Positions 62,269 through 64,000 of a stretch of DNA of 64,000 nucleotides are shown here, piece after piece. Source of the DNA: Shewanella gelidimarina (GTDB lineage: Bacteria; Pseudomonadota; Gammaproteobacteria; Enterobacterales; Shewanellaceae); the NCBI RefSeq assembly GCF_023283945.1, contig NZ_JAKIKW010000014.1:62001-126000 (forward strand), read 5' to 3'. Both the position numbers and the translations under genes were made by a program. Numbering within the stretch: position 1 is the stretch's first letter; every line of letters starts with the position of its first letter. The notes under the pieces were generated by a model. It did no database searches, was not told where the DNA came from, and was given only the letters and a program-made list of their open reading frames with translations.

Positions 62269-63225
62269 ATGTCAGCCGTTATAACGCCACTACTCGCTGT
62301 ATTTGGCATCATGTTGATTGGGACCTTGGTGCAAAAATCAAAATTGCTGCCCGCTGAGACCGATCAAGTTTTAAACCAATATGTTTACTATATTGCGTTT
62401 CCGGCCATTATGCTGATCACATTGGCACAAACCCCCATCAACGACATACTGCACTGGGGTTATATTGCTGGGTTTAGTGGCGCCATGCTAACCAGCTACG
62501 CGATCACCTTTCTCGTCTCCCGTTGGACCAATCCATCTCAAAACGCAGTCGCGTCTATGCGAGCGCTTAATGCCACCTTTGGCAATACTGCTTTTATCGG
62601 TATTCCCTTAATGGCGATGTTGTTTCCCCATAATCAAACGGCACTCGCCGCTGCCGCTATTGCCAGTCTATTGTCGGTGTTAATTTTTGCCATCGCGCTA
62701 GTGTCATTGGAGATGATTGGGCGAAGCCAACAAAGCTCAGCGGCAAAAATCATTAGCCTCGCCTTAATGCACAACCCGATTGTGGTGGGTAGTATGGTTG
62801 GGATAGCCCTCTCTGCAATGACAATTACCTTGCCTGATAGTATCGCACTCATCATTCGTCAACTGGGTATGACCTCAAGCCCTTGTGCACTGTTTGCCAT
62901 CGGTATGGTGCTCGCTAAATCAGCTCAACACCAAACCTCAACACACATTATTAGCCTGAAACAGCTCACAGAGATCAGTGCCATTAATGCGATTAAATTA
63001 TTTTTTCAGCCTCTAGTCACTTACTTGATCATGTTTAGTCTGGATGTTGATCCACAATTGATTGCTATGGGCGTCATACTGGCGGCGCTGCCGACTGCTG
63101 CCAGTGTCTACCTACTTGCACAACGGTACCAAACTCAAGTCATCACCAGTGCTCAGGGAATACTATTGGGTACCCTTGTCACCTTTATTACTTTGCCATT
63201 ATTAGAAGCTTATCTATTGGGTTAA
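62269..63225 (+). CDS. AEC (auxin efflux carrier) family transporter
   Basis: 318 residues from the ATG at 62269 (MSAVITPLLAVFG), chosen over an upstream in-frame start by GAGAAA and because the first helix starts there. About ten membrane segments; the motif NATFGNTAFIGIPLMAMLF and the C-terminal LAALPTAASVYLLAQRY are typical. It probably exports or exchanges organic acids. Regulation by the divergent LysR protein is likely. Confidence 0.9.
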   Translation: MSAVITPLLAVFGIMLIGTLVQKSKLLPAETDQVLNQYVYYIAFPAIMLITLAQTPINDILHWGYIAGFSGAMLTSYAITFLVSRWTNPSQNAVASMRALNATFGNTAFIGIPLMAMLFPHNQTALAAAAIASLLSVLIFAIALVSLEMIGRSQQSSAAKIISLALMHNPIVVGSMVGIALSAMTITLPDSIALIIRQLGMTSSPCALFAIGMVLAKSAQHQTSTHIISLKQLTEISAINAIKLFFQPLVTYLIMFSLDVDPQLIAMGVILAALPTAASVYLLAQRYQTQVITSAQGILLGTLVTFITLPLLEAYLLG

Positions 63226-63473
63226 CATTCGATGCTTAATTTAAAAGTGCGTCTTGCTAAACCTTGGTTCTAACCACTTTTACTTCTGCGATAGTGAGAT
63301 TGTGAGATTGTGCACTGTCTCTAAAAGAAATGTTCACCATACAGGAGTAGATAAATTTATTGCCCGCTCATAAACACCTTCCATCTTGCTGTATTAATTA
63401 TCTATTACTTTATATCCTCTCGTAATTAAAGATGACAAACCTTGCCAGTATCGATTAATTTTTCAACTGACAC

Positions 63474-63515
63474 TTTACTGTATAAAAAAACAGTATATAC
63501 TGTTCATTAATACAG
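63474..63515 (+). promoter_or_regulatory. recN promoter with two LexA boxes
   Basis: CTGTATAAAAAAACAG (63478-63493) and CTGTTCATTAATACAG (63500-63515) are both perfect CTGT-N8-ACAG operators. A TATACT (63496-63501) with TTTACT (63474-63479) 16 bases upstream is the likely promoter, so LexA would cover the -10 to +15 region. Confidence 0.9.
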
Positions 63516-63537
63516 TGTATTGGGATAGGACATCACT

Positions 63538-64000
63538 ATGCTTTGCCAACTCAGCATTAATAATTTTGCTATTGTGCGTTTTTTGGAACTCGATTTTAAA
63601 GCCGGCATGACCAGTATCACGGGTGAAACCGGTGCGGGTAAATCTATTGCTATAGATGCATTAGGCTTGTGCCTAGGTAATCGAGCCGACGCTAATGCCA
63701 TTCGGCCTGGCGCCACCAAAGCGGAGGTAAGTGCACGCTTTTCATTATCTGATATTCCACTCGCAAAGCGCTGGTTAGAAGACAATGATCTCGAACTAGA
63801 GAATGAGTGTATTTTAAGACGGACCATCAATAATGATGGCCGATCACGCGCATATATCAATGGTAATCCAGTCCCACTTGCACAGATAAAATGCCTCGGA
63901 CAACTGCTGATTGGCATTCATGGTCAACACGCTCACCATGCGATGCTAAAAAGTGAACACCAGCTTACTTTACTCGATAGTTACGCCAACCATAAGATGC
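63538..64000 (+). CDS. recN: DNA repair protein RecN, 5' part
   Basis: The first 154 codons, cut by the window end. The start [13 protein letters not shown] is followed by Walker A in GETGAGKSI and by [16 protein letters not shown] and [11 protein letters not shown], all typical of RecN, an SMC-like ATPase for double-strand break repair. AGGA lies eight bases before the ATG. Two LexA boxes upstream place it in the SOS regulon. Confidence 0.95.
   Translation, partial: MLCQLSINNFAIVRFLELDFKAGMTSITGETGAGKSIAIDALGLCLGNRADANAIRPGATKAEVSARFSLSDIPLAKRWLEDNDLELENECILRRTINNDGRSRAYINGNPVPLAQIKCLGQLLIGIHGQHAHHAMLKSEHQLTLLDSYANHKM

Overview
The window reads as chromosomal DNA of a marine gammaproteobacterium, most likely a Shewanella or close relative. 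I infer this from gene order and protein character: recA-mutS-rpoS-nlpD-pcm-surE-truD-ispF-ispD-ftsB-eno-pyrG-mazG-relA-rlmD-barA in one run, alaS-csrA followed by a Ser/Arg tRNA array, and a complete OadGAB sodium pump. No rRNA, CRISPR array, phage or complete insertion sequence is visible. Most of the DNA is core genome and almost every gene can be placed in a known family.

Layout. 1-5400: a large Cache/PAS sensor kinase (cut by the window start), then a HlyD-type adaptor and a DUF2955 membrane protein that together look like an efflux pair. 5600-11100: a tricorn-like periplasmic protease, a small membrane protein, and an ECF sigma factor with its probable membrane anti-sigma. 11100-14200: purE, a 293-bp non-coding element with perfect 19-bp terminal inverted repeats, and a GAF-GGDEF diguanylate cyclase. 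14200-22100: two lipoproteins and gshA, a large M16 lipoprotein peptidase, and a dicarboxylate/amino-acid:cation symporter. 22400-25700: oadGAB. 26200-32460: moxR-DUF58-DUF4381-batA-batB/C-batD, a MoxR/von Willebrand stress operon of overlapping genes, preceded on the same strand by a secreted sulfatase. 34500-35500: eight tRNA genes, tRNA-Ser(GCT), six tRNA-Arg(ACG) and a second tRNA-Ser(GCT), on the minus strand under one promoter. 35600-41000: csrA, alaS, a decayed recX and recA with a LexA box in its promoter. 41000-61200: mutS, the rpoS/nlpD/pcm/surE stationary-phase block, isoprenoid genes, eno, pyrG, the mazG-relA stringent-response pair, rlmD, and barA with a DUF416 gene. 61200-64000: a divergent LysR/AEC transporter pair and the start of recN behind two LexA boxes.

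How the genes work together. The core block joins SOS repair (recA, recN, mutS), the general stress response (rpoS), the stringent response (relA, mazG) and the BarA-to-CsrA carbon-storage pathway; both the BarA kinase and the CsrA target protein are in the window. The clearest departures from expectation are the recX pseudogene between alaS and recA, the absence of an aspartokinase gene between alaS and csrA, the MITE-like element just ahead of the cyclase gene, and the expanded tRNA-Arg array with near-identical spacers. I did not find a convincing wholly new system.
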